Below, in pieces: positions 41,167 through 51,444 of a stretch of 64,000 bases of DNA. This DNA is from Caryophanales bacterium UBA4682 (GTDB lineage Bacteria; Bacillota_I; Bacilli_A; RFN20; CAG-288). How positions within the stretch are numbered: position 1 is the first letter of the stretch; each line of letters opens with the position of its first letter. A program made the translations under genes and the position numbers. A model generated the notes under the pieces. That model worked only from the letters and a program-made list of their open reading frames with translations. It did not search any database and was not told the DNA's origin. The stretch is from assembly GCA_002404995.1 (NCBI GenBank), contig DHKY01000014.1, forward strand, positions 124,001-188,000, read 5' to 3'.

Positions 41167-41916
41167 TTAAATTGCCTTTTTATAAATCAATTTAGCTTTC
41201 CTATATTTTGAAACAAATCCTTTGCAAATTCCTTTATCTTTATATTTTGGATTTGGTATTTCCTTTCGAATGATTTTTTTGCAGAGAAAAATATAGTCAT
41301 CCACTATACTCGGGGACCTTGGAATAAAATTATGACCAGAATAGATTTTCCCAACGTCATTCTCTATCCTTACTTTTCTAAAGTGCTCTAGTGAATCTAA
41401 ATATTCCTTGACGCTTGTAGACTCATCTAATCCAAGCCATGTATCCCAAGGATTAATAAAGTCCCCAACAAATGCCGTTCTTTGCTTCGAATCGATTATG
41501 CTTATTGATCCTTTCGTGTGGCCAGGTGTTGAGATTATATCAATTGTTCTTCCGCCTAAATCGATATTATCAAAGAAAATATCGTGCGGAATCAAATAAG
41601 GATGATCTGATGATTTAAGAAAACGATTTCTGAAATTCAGATCTGTATGATGTTTGAAAACATCTATATCTTCTTTCTTTAAATAAACATTATTAAAGTG
41701 GAAACTTCCTCCGACATGATCGATGTGTCCATGCGTCAATATCAATATAACCGGTTTATTCGTAATTCGTGACACTATCTTTGGAAGATTTGTATTGCCA
41801 TATCCGCTATCAATCAAAACTGCCTTTTCTCTTCCGACTAAAAGATAAGTTTTCACATTCCCAAAGGGACCCCATTCATTTATTCTGTAAGTATCCGAAT
41901 ATATTTTGTTGATCAT
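41167..41916 (-). CDS. Metallo-beta-lactamase fold hydrolase
   Basis: The 249-residue protein has LTHGHIDHVGG (HxHxDH), STPGHTKGSIS, FVGDFI and YSGHNFI, the metal-binding order of MBL-fold hydrolases such as glyoxalase II-like enzymes. The substrate is unknown; the neighbours suggest a carbohydrate ester or lactone. Apart from the start there is no ATG-coded Met in 249 residues, and the AGG codons (for example in KV-x-IEND) would supply it. Confidence 0.85.
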   Translation of the reverse strand: MINKIYSDTYRINEWGPFGNVKTYLLVGREKAVLIDSGYGNTNLPKIVSRITNKPVILILTHGHIDHVGGSFHFNNVYLKKEDIDVFKHHTDLNFRNRFLKSSDHPYLIPHDIFFDNIDLGGRTIDIISTPGHTKGSISIIDSKQRTAFVGDFINPWDTWLGLDESTSVKEYLDSLEHFRKVRIENDVGKIYSGHNFIPRSPSIVDDYIFLCKKIIRKEIPNPKYKDKGICKGFVSKYRKAKLIYKKAI

Positions 41917-41952
41917 TCGACCACCTCCATGCTTGCTGCTTTCCTAGATTAT

Positions 41953-42708
41953 TCACTTTTTCAGACTTCTAAGATCTGGGTATTCTGTAATCAGACTTTC
42001 GATTTGCGGGCGAATATATCCTTCGCACCATAGCAACTGACCCGTGTGATTCAAATGAATACCATCGCTGATAAACAAATCATTTCTATACTTCACCCCA
42101 TCATAAGTTAAATCATTTGCGTCAACATAGTAGATATATTCAAAAGACAAAGCATAGTTTTTTAGCTCTTGATTAATTTTCAGCGTTAACGATGTATACT
42201 CGCTTCTTCCTGGAAGAAGAAGGCCAGACCTTATTACAAATTTTGCCTCCGGAAGTCTTTTGTGAAAATGATCAAACCTCTTTTTCTTATATTCCATACA
42301 GGACGATATCTTCTCTTCCTCAGCCCCTTTGGCTTCCACGTAGTCGTTGCTTCCCGTTTGGAAGAACACAACTTTGGGATTATACGGAAATAAAAGCTCT
42401 TCGGCATACTGATCCAATAATTTATCCGTCGATCCTCCAAATCCAGCATTCACGACAGGATAATCAGATAAATCCTTATCCCTTTCCGTCCAAAGACGAA
42501 AATTACTTGCTCCATAAAAAACAATCCCATTCTGGTTTTTCTTATACGCGTAGGATTTCTTCACTCTCTTGACTTCAGTACCCCAAAACAGATTCTTAAA
42601 CGGTCCCCACCCAACATACTTTCCAGTAAAAGCCAAGCCAACAAGCGAGGAAAGAGTCAAGAAAGCCAAAATCGAAGATGAAATTACAGCAACCTTTTTT
42701 CCTCTCAT
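41953..42708 (-). CDS. SGNH-type esterase, membrane-anchored
   Basis: ATG 42708 follows AGGAGGTTAAAGTGAAT; a longer frame from 42738 would run through that site. The protein has an N-terminal helix and an SGNH/GDSL-like domain: IVFYGASNFRLWTE-Met-DKDL, VVNAGFGGSTDKLLDQY, VFFQTGSNDYVEAKG, VI-Met(AGG)-SGLLLPGRSEY and SDGIHLNHTGQ with the catalytic Asp-His. Such enzymes deacetylate sugars or lipids. First gene of the four-gene operon facing the TetR-type regulator. Confidence 0.82.
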   Translation of the reverse strand: MRGKKVAVISSSILAFLTLSSLVGLAFTGKYVGWGPFKNLFWGTEVKRVKKSYAYKKNQNGIVFYGASNFRLWTERDKDLSDYPVVNAGFGGSTDKLLDQYAEELLFPYNPKVVFFQTGSNDYVEAKGAEEEKISSCMEYKKKRFDHFHKRLPEAKFVIRSGLLLPGRSEYTSLTLKINQELKNYALSFEYIYYVDANDLTYDGVKYRNDLFISDGIHLNHTGQLLWCEGYIRPQIESLITEYPDLRSLKK

Positions 42709-42870
42709 ATTCACTTTAACCTCCTGGATGTTATTCATTCAGGATAGCTAAGCAGTTCACTTCCCTTAGCTCCTGAATGAATTGATAAAAATAGTTTCTT
42801 CTTTTATTATTATAGAAACAATGTGTTGTTTTTATGGAAACGACATTGTCAAAATATGAGGTATTAATCG

Positions 42871-43437
42871 ATGAACATTGCAAACAATAGTCGGTTTCGA
42901 GAAACCGAAAAAGCACTGAAAAAAGCATTATTGGGGATTATGGAAACAAAAAAACCAGTTGAATCAGTCACAGTTACGGAACTATGCCAAGCCAGTGGAA
43001 TCAATCGGAAGACGTTCTACTCTCATTATTCCATTCCATCTGATATTTTGTTTGAAATCGAGAAAGAAACCTTATCAGGAGCCATTCAGTATAGGCCGAA
43101 CCTAAACGGAAACGAATACGAAAAAGCAGTTTCCTTACTGGAATATATCAAAGAAAAACAAGCAGTCTTCAAAGTGCTGCTGAATACATCAAATCGTGAT
43201 TTTGTAAATAAATTATTTGCTCTCAGCTTACCAACATTTAATCGTATCGAATTCTATTCAGAGCAGAAAAATATTTTCCAATACGTGAAGTCCTATACTT
43301 TGGCTGGTGCAGAGACCATCATTCGTGAATGGAGGAATAATGGGTTTAAAGAAGGATGTGATACAATTGCAAGATTGATTGTCCAATTAACGAAAGAAGG
43401 AATTGATTTATCTTTCCGATTCAAGACAATCTCTTAA
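42871..43437 (+). CDS. TetR/AcrR-type transcriptional regulator
   Basis: The 188-residue protein has an N-terminal helix-turn-helix KKPVESVTVTELCQASGINR followed by KTFYSHY, typical of the DhaS/AcrR branch, with a C-terminal domain ending II-REW-Met-NNGFKEG. It has a GAGGTATTAATCG start context and is divergent from the SGNH-MBL-hydrolase-GH43 operon, so it probably controls it. Confidence 0.85.
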   Translation: MNIANNSRFRETEKALKKALLGIMETKKPVESVTVTELCQASGINRKTFYSHYSIPSDILFEIEKETLSGAIQYRPNLNGNEYEKAVSLLEYIKEKQAVFKVLLNTSNRDFVNKLFALSLPTFNRIEFYSEQKNIFQYVKSYTLAGAETIIREWRNNGFKEGCDTIARLIVQLTKEGIDLSFRFKTIS

Positions 43438-43617
43438 TCACTCAAAATCTATGTTTCTTATGTCATTCCTCATGTTCACTATAGGAAAGAGCAAAAACTA
43501 AGCACGAGTGAAACATACAAAAGAATTTCCTATACTAAGAATATTCTCCCGGAATTCTTTTTGCTTGAAGTTAGTAATATCTAACTATATAATCTTTCAA
43601 TGGTGAGGGAAGCAGAA

Positions 43618-44549
43618 ATGAAAAAAATCCATCTTGAAAATAGCGACTTTGGTTTCTATGGAGCTTATTATCCATATAAAAGAAATTCCAATCATGCAAG
43701 GATTGTAAGGATTGGGGATGATCCAGAAGACCATAGGGCAAAATCAGCAGTTTCTTATCTCTTAGAAAAAGGAATCAATGTTTTAGCAAGGAGCCCTGGA
43801 AAGAAAAACTATAGCTATCATAACTATCCCTTGGAAAAAAAACGAAAAAGCAATATCGTATCTAAAAACAAAGGGAAATCAGAAAATCTCGATTGCCGGA
43901 GCATCCACAACCGGAACACTTGCTCTTGTCGCCGCTTCCTATTTTGAAGATATAACTTTGACCATTGCAAGGACACCCAGTGATTTCATTTGGCAGGGTT
44001 TTGAACAAGGCAATCGAGATGGCTGCAAAGAATGGCCAAAAGAAGGAGAGTTTTTGTTTACTTACAAAGGCAAAGCCCTTCCCTATAGGCCGTTTTGTTA
44101 TCAGCATCCAGATTATTATAAAATTAGGATGGAAGAATCCAAAAGGCATCACGACAGGATCAATTCACGAAAGATATTCGATGATTCTGAAAACGAGCAT
44201 CCGATACAAGAAGAAGAAAGAATAAAAATCGAGAATATCAAAGGACGTTTGTTAATCATCGGTGCAGAAGACGATGCCCTTTGGGATACGGCAAAATATA
44301 TCTGGCGAAGGGAAGCTAGATTAAAAGAAAAAAAATCACTCCTGTAGCTATAAATGCTTAGTCTATCCTCATGGATCTCATTTTGTTTTTCCGCAGGGAA
44401 GGCTGAAAAAGAGGCTTCCTATCGGATCAAGTCTCTTCTGTTCTCTTTGCTTCAAAGAAGCAAGAGAGCATTCTAAGGAGTGCAGAAAAACAAGAATCGA
44501 TATTGACAGAATTAGGGGTGATGAAATCAGCGCTTTTCTTAAGGATTGA
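43618..44549 (+). pseudogene. Acyl-CoA thioesterase/BAAT-like hydrolase, two frameshifts at A8 runs
   Basis: Three successive reading frames together encode one alpha/beta hydrolase of the acyl-CoA thioester hydrolase/BAAT C-terminal family. Frame 1 (from ATG 43618, site GAGGGAA) has FGFYGAYYPYKRNSNHA and ARSPGKKNYSYHNYPLE; frame 2 has ISIAGASTTGTLALVAASY (nucleophile), LTIA-x-TPSDFIWQGF and IKGRLLIIGAEDDALWDT; frame 3 has VYPHGSHFVFPQG-Met-LKK-Met-LPI and ECRKTRIDIDRI. Each break falls in a run of eight A (43835-43842 and 44328-44335); with seven A in both, one open frame of 309 residues results. It is either a young pseudogene, an assembly error in homopolymers, or a gene using slippage. 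Confidence 0.8.
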
Positions 44550-45285
44550 CCTTCTCCGTCCTCTTCTTACTCCCATCTTCATTTAAACGATTTGAAATTG
44601 CTTGAACTATAAAATACAGATAAGGCCTACCTAGATTCGTTTCAATCAAAGAATCAATTAACCTAGTCTTAATTGAGGCTTCATTACTAGGACGGATACC
44701 ATTGATTAGAAGAGAGGCTTCCCACCCAAACTGAACAAGAATGCCCACAATGTTCAGGTAAAGAATGTTTTCCCTCTTTTCCTTCTTAATGGCACCATAG
44801 AGAAGATAAAAGGCATAACCAGCAAGAAGAATAATAGCCATCACATAGTGATAGCTTCCTGTCCCTCGGCTTGTTGTAATAAGAGGAAAGGATTTATCCC
44901 TCTCCTGAAGTGTTGGGGCAACAAGCCACCACCTCAGAATAATGACGAAATACTTTAGCAAGGATTTATCGTGTCTTAAGGCAAGATAGATCAACAGGAA
45001 ATTCGTGATGCCATAACTCCTCGACATCCAGAACAAGACCCCACTGACACCGAGGGGACCTAAAACAGAATTTCCGTAAGTTATCTGACGGGTCTTTAAG
45101 GCAAGATAGAAAATCAGGAAATCCACAAAAAAATAAAGGATGCCTCCTGCAAGAGAAAAGAAAAAAGCGACTCTCTTCTTCTCTATCCAAAGCCTTGCCA
45201 AAAGAAAAACAAGAAATATCGAATCGAACAGAATATAGAAAGGAGAAAATGAACGAGATGAAATTATGTCATTGGTCAAAATCAT
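44539..45285 (-). CDS. Hypothetical multi-pass membrane protein
   Basis: The 248-residue protein has about seven hydrophobic segments and recognisable but uncharacterised stretches GTGSYHYVMAIILL, GILVQFGWEASLLINGIRPS and SLIETNLG-Met(AGG)-PYLYFI. The Met matches LIETNLGMPYIY of relatives; the Arg of GIRPS is CGT. The start has AGAGGT. Its 3' end overlaps that of the frameshifted hydrolase by 11 bases. Function unknown. Confidence 0.7.
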   Translation of the reverse strand: MILTNDIISSRSFSPFYILFDSIFLVFLLARLWIEKKRVAFFFSLAGGILYFFVDFLIFYLALKTRQITYGNSVLGPLGVSGVLFWMSRSYGITNFLLIYLALRHDKSLLKYFVIILRWWLVAPTLQERDKSFPLITTSRGTGSYHYVMAIILLAGYAFYLLYGAIKKEKRENILYLNIVGILVQFGWEASLLINGIRPSNEASIKTRLIDSLIETNLGRPYLYFIVQAISNRLNEDGSKKRTEKVNP

Positions 45286-45410
45286 GAATAAACCTCTGAA
45301 TAAGCGGCTTCCTCCGCTTTGGTCTAAAGAATTATAACGCTAAAACATTTGGATTTGAACTATCAGAAAGTCCGTTAAGGAGTCTTGCAATTGTTTCTTT
45401 TACTTTGTTT

Positions 45411-45442
45411 TGCTAGCGCTTTCAAAGGAAGTAAACTATAAT
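45411..45442 (+). promoter_or_regulatory. CRE-like operator and promoter of the lipoprotein operon
   Basis: The bottom strand at 45411-45424 reads TGAAAGCGCTAGCA, one mismatch from the CcpA consensus. It occupies the -35 region of a TATAAT (45437-45442). The position predicts repression by CcpA or a LacI-type protein. Confidence 0.6.
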
Positions 45443-45465
45443 AACTAACACAGGAGCAATCAAAT

Positions 45466-46350
45466 ATGAAAAGAAAAGCATTTGTTCTCTTACCGCTTCT
45501 TTTGATTCTGGCAGGCTGCCAAATCGGAAAGACAAGCGAAGAACCCACGCCATCTCTGACAAATTCATCCTCCATAGAAACAAGTGAATCACTGAAAGAG
45601 TCTTCTTCAGAAGAATTACCTTCTCTGACAGAGGCTCCCACTTATCGTTTTAGCAAAGAGATCGATGCTCTCCTAGAAGAGAGCCTTGGTGAATTCATAA
45701 CAGAGCTTCCGGTTTGCACAGGGACATCCTACACTGGAAAAAACGAACATATTGCAAAATACGATATCACTGCTACCGCAATCTACTGTTTCTCGGATTA
45801 TGACCCGAACGACTTAGTCAAAACCTATAAAGCGGTTCTGAAAAGGAACGATTTTACCTTACAGAAAGTCAGCAAAGGAGAGAGTCCCTGGGCAATCAAG
45901 CGTGTATCACCGAATCAGATACTCTGTGTCATCTTCGACTCCTTCACATCCATCCAGGGGAAAGGATTGAGGAGGACAGTCTACATCAGGAAAGACAAAC
46001 AGACCGACTTCCCGAACGATAAAGTCAAAGCCTTTGTCGGCGAAGAGATTCCTGTCGCCCCTGCTTCCTACTACACTGCCCAGACCCAGTCCAATAGGGG
46101 CATCACTGCTCTTATTATTGCCTGCTATGATCCAAAGCCGACAATTCTAAACGATTATGCAAAGCTCTTAACGGATAACGGATATACTTATCAATCCGCT
46201 CAACAATACGGCGAAAAGGGAAATGTGGGCGTCTCCCTTGCCTATAGGACAAAAGAAGAGTCCGTAGAATCCGGCTTCAATGGAGACAGGGATATCTTCT
46301 TAATTGCTGTTTACAAATTAACCGACTTAACTGCCGAAAATTCATTATAG
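45466..46350 (+). CDS. Lipoprotein of unknown function
   Basis: The 294-residue protein has a lipoprotein signal (LLLILAGC), a Ser/Glu linker to about residue 55 and a mature domain with a possible internal duplication (two stretches ending in YDPNDLVKTYKAVLKRNDF and YDPKPTILNDYAKLLTDNGY). No family is recognised. It precedes the Big_2 lipoprotein by 15 bases, with an AAAGGAAA site between, so the two form an operon under the CRE-like site. Confidence 0.68.
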   Translation: MKRKAFVLLPLLLILAGCQIGKTSEEPTPSLTNSSSIETSESLKESSSEELPSLTEAPTYRFSKEIDALLEESLGEFITELPVCTGTSYTGKNEHIAKYDITATAIYCFSDYDPNDLVKTYKAVLKRNDFTLQKVSKGESPWAIKRVSPNQILCVIFDSFTSIQGKGLRRTVYIRKDKQTDFPNDKVKAFVGEEIPVAPASYYTAQTQSNRGITALIIACYDPKPTILNDYAKLLTDNGYTYQSAQQYGEKGNVGVSLAYRTKEESVESGFNGDRDIFLIAVYKLTDLTAENSL

Positions 46351-46365
46351 AAAGGAAAAAACATA

Positions 46366-49300
46366 ATGAAAAAGTCAAGAATCAGTCTATTTGCTCTCTC
46401 CTTGATTTCAAGGTTTGGAAGGAGTGCCTGCAGAAGGAAAACTCCGAAAGTAAGCCAAGCGCTTCCGATTATCCTGAAGTCTCAGAAGTCAAGCCAACGG
46501 AAAAGCCAACAGAAAAGCCGACAGAAAAACCGACCGAGAAGCCATCTTCCGGAAGCAAGAACACCGATAAGCCTTCAACAAGCACAAGTACTGATCCGGT
46601 TGTCAACCCATTAGAGCATGCCTTAAGTGCGGATTATTCCAATGCTACTGCCACTTCATCGGCAACTAGTGATGATGTCGGTGACTCTTCCGATATTATC
46701 TATTATTACAACGACTATCAGATTGTCCAAGGAGACTGGGATGGTGTAAGAAGGTATCAGTACTATCACGACTTCAACGGAAAATCCTATCAGTGGTTTG
46801 AAAAAGATGCTTCCAGCACAAAAGGAAAATCCGGATGGCTCAATAAGGGGTACGATGACGCCTATGTCGGACTTGGCGGACAAGCTCAGCTCGATATTCG
46901 CAAGGTCATTCAGAAAATCGCCCAATACAAAGATAAGGTCCTCAATCAGAGTGGAACCTATTTCATTGTCGATTCTACGGCCGTAGAGGATATCGTGAGC
47001 ACCTGCTACGCTTGGTGCACCGATGTCTCCGTTGACACTTTCTCCTTCCAGATTGATGCTTCGACAAACCTCTTCAAGCAATTCGCCGTATTCGACGAAG
47101 ATCTTGATACCGATACGAATCAGGCCGTCGCAAAACTTACCAATATCGGTACCACAACCTGGGACACAAGTAAGCTTCCCGCTGCTCCGACAAGCGATAA
47201 CATCATCGAATTCTATCAGTACAAAGGATGGAGCGGACCGCAGGTCCATGTCTATATCAAGTCCATTGCTCTTTCTGTCACAGATGAAAGTGCAAAAAAA
47301 GACGGTGACAATTATGTCATCGAAATCGAGAAGACTCTGCCTAGGAACAGGCAAATTACCTGGGATGCCCCTAAGGATGTCGAGCAGGAGCGTTGGATCA
47401 GGGACTATGGAAACCTTGAGAAGATTTCCGATGATAGCTCAATCGCCACATTTGATTCTACTATCAATACCGGAATTTTTGTAACTGGCCAGAAAGAGGG
47501 AACCACGAAAGTCTATTATCAGTGGAAGGATTCCAGTGGCAATCTTCACACTTCCAATAAGATTTCCGTCCATGTCAACGGACTTGCCAAACAGAACTTA
47601 GAGGGCGCTGTTTATAATCTCAGCTTTGCTTCTGTTATCAACAACGTCGTTGCTGCTGACAATGCCATTGTCAACAATCTTCCTTATGGTGTCACAATCA
47701 ACAAAGGATGCAATGTCATTTCCGGAGTCGGATTATTCAAAGGCAAGCAGGTTAGGACCATCCGTTCTGGCCTAGGCGATACTAGGCAGGAAGAAGCCGA
47801 TACAAGAGGAGATGGTGTCGCTACCTTCGACTTTGATGATCAGCAGGTTTCTGGCATCTTTTTCTACTACGGACAAAGGTATAGCAACAACATCGAGTCC
47901 GGACTGCAGAAGGTCGTCATCGAAACTTCGAATGACGGAACCACTTGGACGGAAGCAGCCGATATCACAGATGAAGTCAAAGAAAATGTCTCTCAGAAGA
48001 ATCTGAAGCTCAGGGAAAAATCCTTTGAGCCGGCTTCCAAAGTCCGTCTTCATGTCTATGGAAACAGGATTGGAAAGAACTACGGATTCTCTACTTCACA
48101 AGTCGCTTTCATTGCCAATGAAAAATGCCACAAGCATTACGAAGCCGATGCGGTTCCAGTTACTGGCATAACAATTGCCGCTAACGATAATGCTACCGAA
48201 GTCAAGATTGGTCAGACACTGAAATTCGGTGCTGCCCTTGCTCCTAACAATGCCACCAATAAGGAAATCGAATGGAAAGTCAGTGATGAAAGCTATGCGA
48301 CAATCTCAGCGGATGGAATCTTGACTCCGATTAAAGCAGGAACTGTCAAAGTCAGTGCCGTCTCTAAGCATGGTGCTACAGAAGAGCCAATTGTCTCCAA
48401 CGAGATTACAATCACAATCAAAGAGGCTGACAAGGTCAACAGTGAACTTATCGGCAAATGGTGGAATGAAAGTGATGAATCCATCTTCACAATCACTTCC
48501 ACCGAAGCAACGATTGAATTCAAAGGACATACTCTTAATCTTCCTTATTCAGGAAAAGCCGGAAGTTATGACGTCTTCGGAAACTACACCGGTGACAAGA
48601 AGACGGCTGGCTATCTTAGGATCAAGAAAAACTTCTCCTATGAGAGCAAGGCAGACTATGTCGTGAATGTCTTAAGCGAGAAAGACTCTCTGACAGCTAA
48701 TATCTACAGCGAAACCGACAGCCTCACCAAATACATCAAAGCAACTCAGATGGATCTGACGATTCCAGGTGATGGCGAAGCACATGTCAACAAGACGACT
48801 ACCGTCTCAGCTACTTTCAGGGATGCGGATTACAATAATGCAGCAGAAGAGTCCTGGAAAGTCGTTTCGAAGGATCCGGAAACCGTTGCAGTCTATGATG
48901 ACAGCACTGAAGAGTACGGAGACGAATCCGTCAGGAGCAAGGATGCAAAGACCATCAAGGGACTCAAGCTTGGCAAGACAACGCTGGAAGCCACTTCCAA
49001 GTCTGGAATCAAAGCAACTCTGGAAGTCGATGTCACTCCGATTACAGTCGATAGCATCAAGATTACTATCAAGAACACGACTCTCTTTGTCGGAGATACC
49101 ACCAAAGCAACCGCTACGATTAAGCCGGTGGATGCCGACAACCAGGAATTAACCTGGAAATCCAGTGATGCCAAGGTTGCAACTATCGATAAAGACGGAA
49201 ATATCACTGCCTTAAAAGCTGGAACAACCGAGATTACCGCAACTTCCAAGGATCAATATGCTGCTGAATCCAACACAATCACATTGACAGTCAAGGATAA

Positions 49301-49589
49301 GCCGGCTAGCGGAGATATTTCTGCAAGAGCAGGAACCTATATTGATAGCGATGAATATGTAGAAATAAAAATTGGAACAGATGGCACCGTCTATGTCATC
49401 AAGGATTATTACTGCGCTCAGATTTTCGATGACGAAGTAGAATTTTCGAAAGTCTCCTATGATGGAAACAAATTCGTTGGCGAAAATAGCTTGTATGAAC
49501 AGATTACCCTCAACTTCAATAGTGATGGCACTGTCGCGTACACTTACGGAGAGAATGATTCGATTACATTGACAAAGTCAGCAGATTAA
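46366..49589 (+). CDS. Large Big_2-domain surface lipoprotein interrupted by one frameshift
   Basis: The gene starts at ATG 46366 (site AAAGGAAA) with a signal peptide RISLFALSLIS-Met-FG-Met-SAC, a proper lipobox only when AGG is Met. Directly after the Cys codon (46429-46431) the frame changes; the frame that follows (QKENSESKPSASD, then the PTEKPTEKPTEKP repeat) runs openly to 49589. One missing base at 46431-46432 explains it. The mature part has a discoidin-like segment (YYGQRY..IETSNDGTTWTEA), two Big_2 domains (ITIAANDNATEVKIGQTLKF and ITIKNTTLFVGDTTKATATI) and a small C-terminal domain. It is probably a surface adhesin or glycan binder. A frame starting only at 46995 would lack a secretion signal. 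Confidence 0.75.
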
Positions 49590-49594
49590 TCCAC

Positions 49595-49627
49595 AAAAAG
49601 AGGAGTGGCGTCCCACTCCTCTTTTCC
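49595..49627. terminator. Bidirectional terminator
   Basis: AGGAGTGG and CCACTCCT form the stem with A5 and T4 flanks, between convergent genes. Confidence 0.75.
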
Positions 49628-49640
49628 TTTGTCGGAAGGA

Positions 49641-50192
49641 TTAGTCTTCACCTGTGAGAGTGACAAGCTGATAGCTGTGATGAATGCCCGGCAAGAAGAC
49701 TTCTAAAAGATCTTTCCATTGAATTGCTAATGAAGAGGTATTGATACAGGGATGGACACCTACGGACTCTTTTTCAAGTAAGTCCTTGTCAATCAGGAGC
49801 TTGACCTTATTATCGGTATCATTCCTCAAATCAAGAATCGAGCAATAGCCTTTTTCCGCATGGAGGTATTTTTCAAGCGCTTCCTGATTACCAAAGGAAA
49901 GTCTCGAACTATGAATCTGATTCGAGAGTTCCTTAGTCTTGAATTTCTTATCACCAGGCATCCTGAGAAGATAGAACTCTGTCTGTTGTCGATTGCCTAA
50001 AAACAGGTTTTTGCAGACCATAGCTCCAATGGCTTTGCTGATTTCCTCATACCCATCCCTACTGAATAGTGCCTCGTGGTCTGCTCGGATAAACGGAATG
50101 TTCAGCTTGACAAGCAAACGATATACAGCCTGCTCTTCTTTTCCTCTGTCATCTAGATTGGACGGAACGCCTGTTTCGACTCTCTTTATCAT
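49641..50192 (-). CDS. YbaK/ProX-type aminoacyl-tRNA deacylase
   Basis: ATG 50192 follows AGGAGTCATTCA and gives 183 residues. The protein reads KEEQAVYRLLVKLNIPF, FS-Met-DGYEEISKAIGA, VCKNLFLGNRQQTEFYLL-MM-PGDK, FKTKELSNQI, SSRLSFG and VHPCINTSSLAI, as in free-standing prolyl-tRNA editing enzymes that hydrolyse mischarged Ala/Cys-tRNA-Pro. AGG at 49962-49964 and in FS-x-DG and DL-x-ND falls at three Met positions of the family, and the conserved Arg codons are not AGG. Confidence 0.9.
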   Translation of the reverse strand: MIKRVETGVPSNLDDRGKEEQAVYRLLVKLNIPFIRADHEALFSRDGYEEISKAIGAMVCKNLFLGNRQQTEFYLLRMPGDKKFKTKELSNQIHSSRLSFGNQEALEKYLHAEKGYCSILDLRNDTDNKVKLLIDKDLLEKESVGVHPCINTSSLAIQWKDLLEVFLPGIHHSYQLVTLTGED

Positions 50193-50323
50193 TGAATGAC
50201 TCCTGTATTCTTTTCCTATTATATTCCAGTCTCTTTTCACAAATCCTGGAAGTAAACCGCTTTCCCTGTTTTTAGCCCTATCTAAGCAATAAAATCAAGA
50301 TTTGGAGGTCCTTCCTTTCTTTT

Positions 50324-51379
50324 ATGAGCATAATCAAAGACATCTTAACTGATCAGAACTTTTTAGGCGCGATTCTTTCCTCATTGGTCTTCATCTTCCT
50401 TGGGTTTATTCTCCGCTACAGAGGAATCGTCAACGAACACGGAAAATCGGTCCTCAACGTAATCACCCTGAAAATCGCAATTCCCTGCATGGCCTTCTGT
50501 GCATTCAGGGGAGATTTCTCCAAAGAAGCATTCACACAGAATATATTGGTCCTAGTCTTCGACCTTCTTTTCTATGTTCTTTTTATCGGACTTGGAATTC
50601 TTATTTTCTTCCGCTTAGGAAAAACAAAACGGATTGTCTACTCCATTTTAAGGGGTGTTGGACAACTGTCCCTCTATTCCATGCCCATACTCGAAGCGGT
50701 CTATGGTGCGGAAAGCGGGGTCTTGATTCCAGTTTCCAGGATGTCCATTGCCTTCCGATTAGTCACCTATGTCTATGCGTATGTCAGGATCAGCGGCGAA
50801 AAGAGGACGAAGAAGACAATCCTGCCGACTTTAAAGAGTATCTTCCTGAATCCTGTCAGGATTCTCAGGATTACCGGCTTTATCTTCTGGGTCATTCAGA
50901 ATTCCGTTTGGCAAGTCAAAGTCGGAGAGAGCAGCTATGGATTTGTCCGTATCGATAAGACACTCCCCGCTCTTTATAAGGTTCTTCAGACCGGAAAAGT
51001 CATGGCAACCCCGCTTGCCATGCTCTTAATCGGTGTGACTCTGGGCGAATGCAACATCCTTACCGCCATCAAGAACAAGATGGCATGGCTCATCGCTTCT
51101 CTCCGCAGGCTTTTTGTCCCGATTGCAATTCTTGGCATCTGCCTGTTATTAAAGCTCGGACATGTCATCGACTTCAATGAAACCACTTTAGCTGCCAGGG
51201 TCATCGGCAACGCAGCCCCTGTAGGAGCCGTCGTGGCTGTCTACTGCGTCGACTACAAAAAAGAAGACTATGTCGCCTCGGATGCTGTGTTCCTATCTAC
51301 AGTCAGGAGCATCCTCTCCATTCCTCTTTGCTTTATCTTAGTCAAGCTTTGCAGGACCTTGCCAAGGTTTGCAGCATAA
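50324..51379 (+). CDS. AEC family transporter
   Basis: The 351-residue protein has ten hydrophobic helices and AEC-type features: FLGFILRYRGIVNEHGKSVLN, LKIAIPCMAF, NPV-Met-IL-Met-ITGFIFW, PLAMLLIGVTLGE and a C-terminal SDAVFLSTV-Met-SILSIPL. Members carry organic acids such as malate or auxin-like compounds. AGG codons at the NPVMI position and elsewhere keep helices free of charge. A GGAGGT lies 14 bases before the start. Confidence 0.85.
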   Translation: MSIIKDILTDQNFLGAILSSLVFIFLGFILRYRGIVNEHGKSVLNVITLKIAIPCMAFCAFRGDFSKEAFTQNILVLVFDLLFYVLFIGLGILIFFRLGKTKRIVYSILRGVGQLSLYSMPILEAVYGAESGVLIPVSRMSIAFRLVTYVYAYVRISGEKRTKKTILPTLKSIFLNPVRILRITGFIFWVIQNSVWQVKVGESSYGFVRIDKTLPALYKVLQTGKVMATPLAMLLIGVTLGECNILTAIKNKMAWLIASLRRLFVPIAILGICLLLKLGHVIDFNETTLAARVIGNAAPVGAVVAVYCVDYKKEDYVASDAVFLSTVRSILSIPLCFILVKLCRTLPRFAA

Positions 51380-51444
51380 TCTATTTCTAAGCAAGCCCAA
51401 ATCCGATAAAATATTACCGAATCAAAATTGAAAGGATCGACACA

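Noticed and set aside
39252..43437. Foreign origin of the AT-rich SGNH-MBL-hydrolase-GH43 operon
   Set aside because: AGG is less frequent here, but where it occurs it still fits Met (F-x-ITSG, VI-x-SGLLLPG). The genes are therefore adapted to the host code.
44420..44480. A third frameshift in the thioesterase-like gene
   Set aside because: Careful reading shows the third frame is continuous from the second A8 run through LPIGSSLFCSLCFKEA to the stop at 44549.
46490..46560. Short tandem repeat (KPTE units) as a CRISPR or mobile repeat
   Set aside because: It is an in-frame low-complexity linker of a lipoprotein, like the NPT repeats at 53760-53850.
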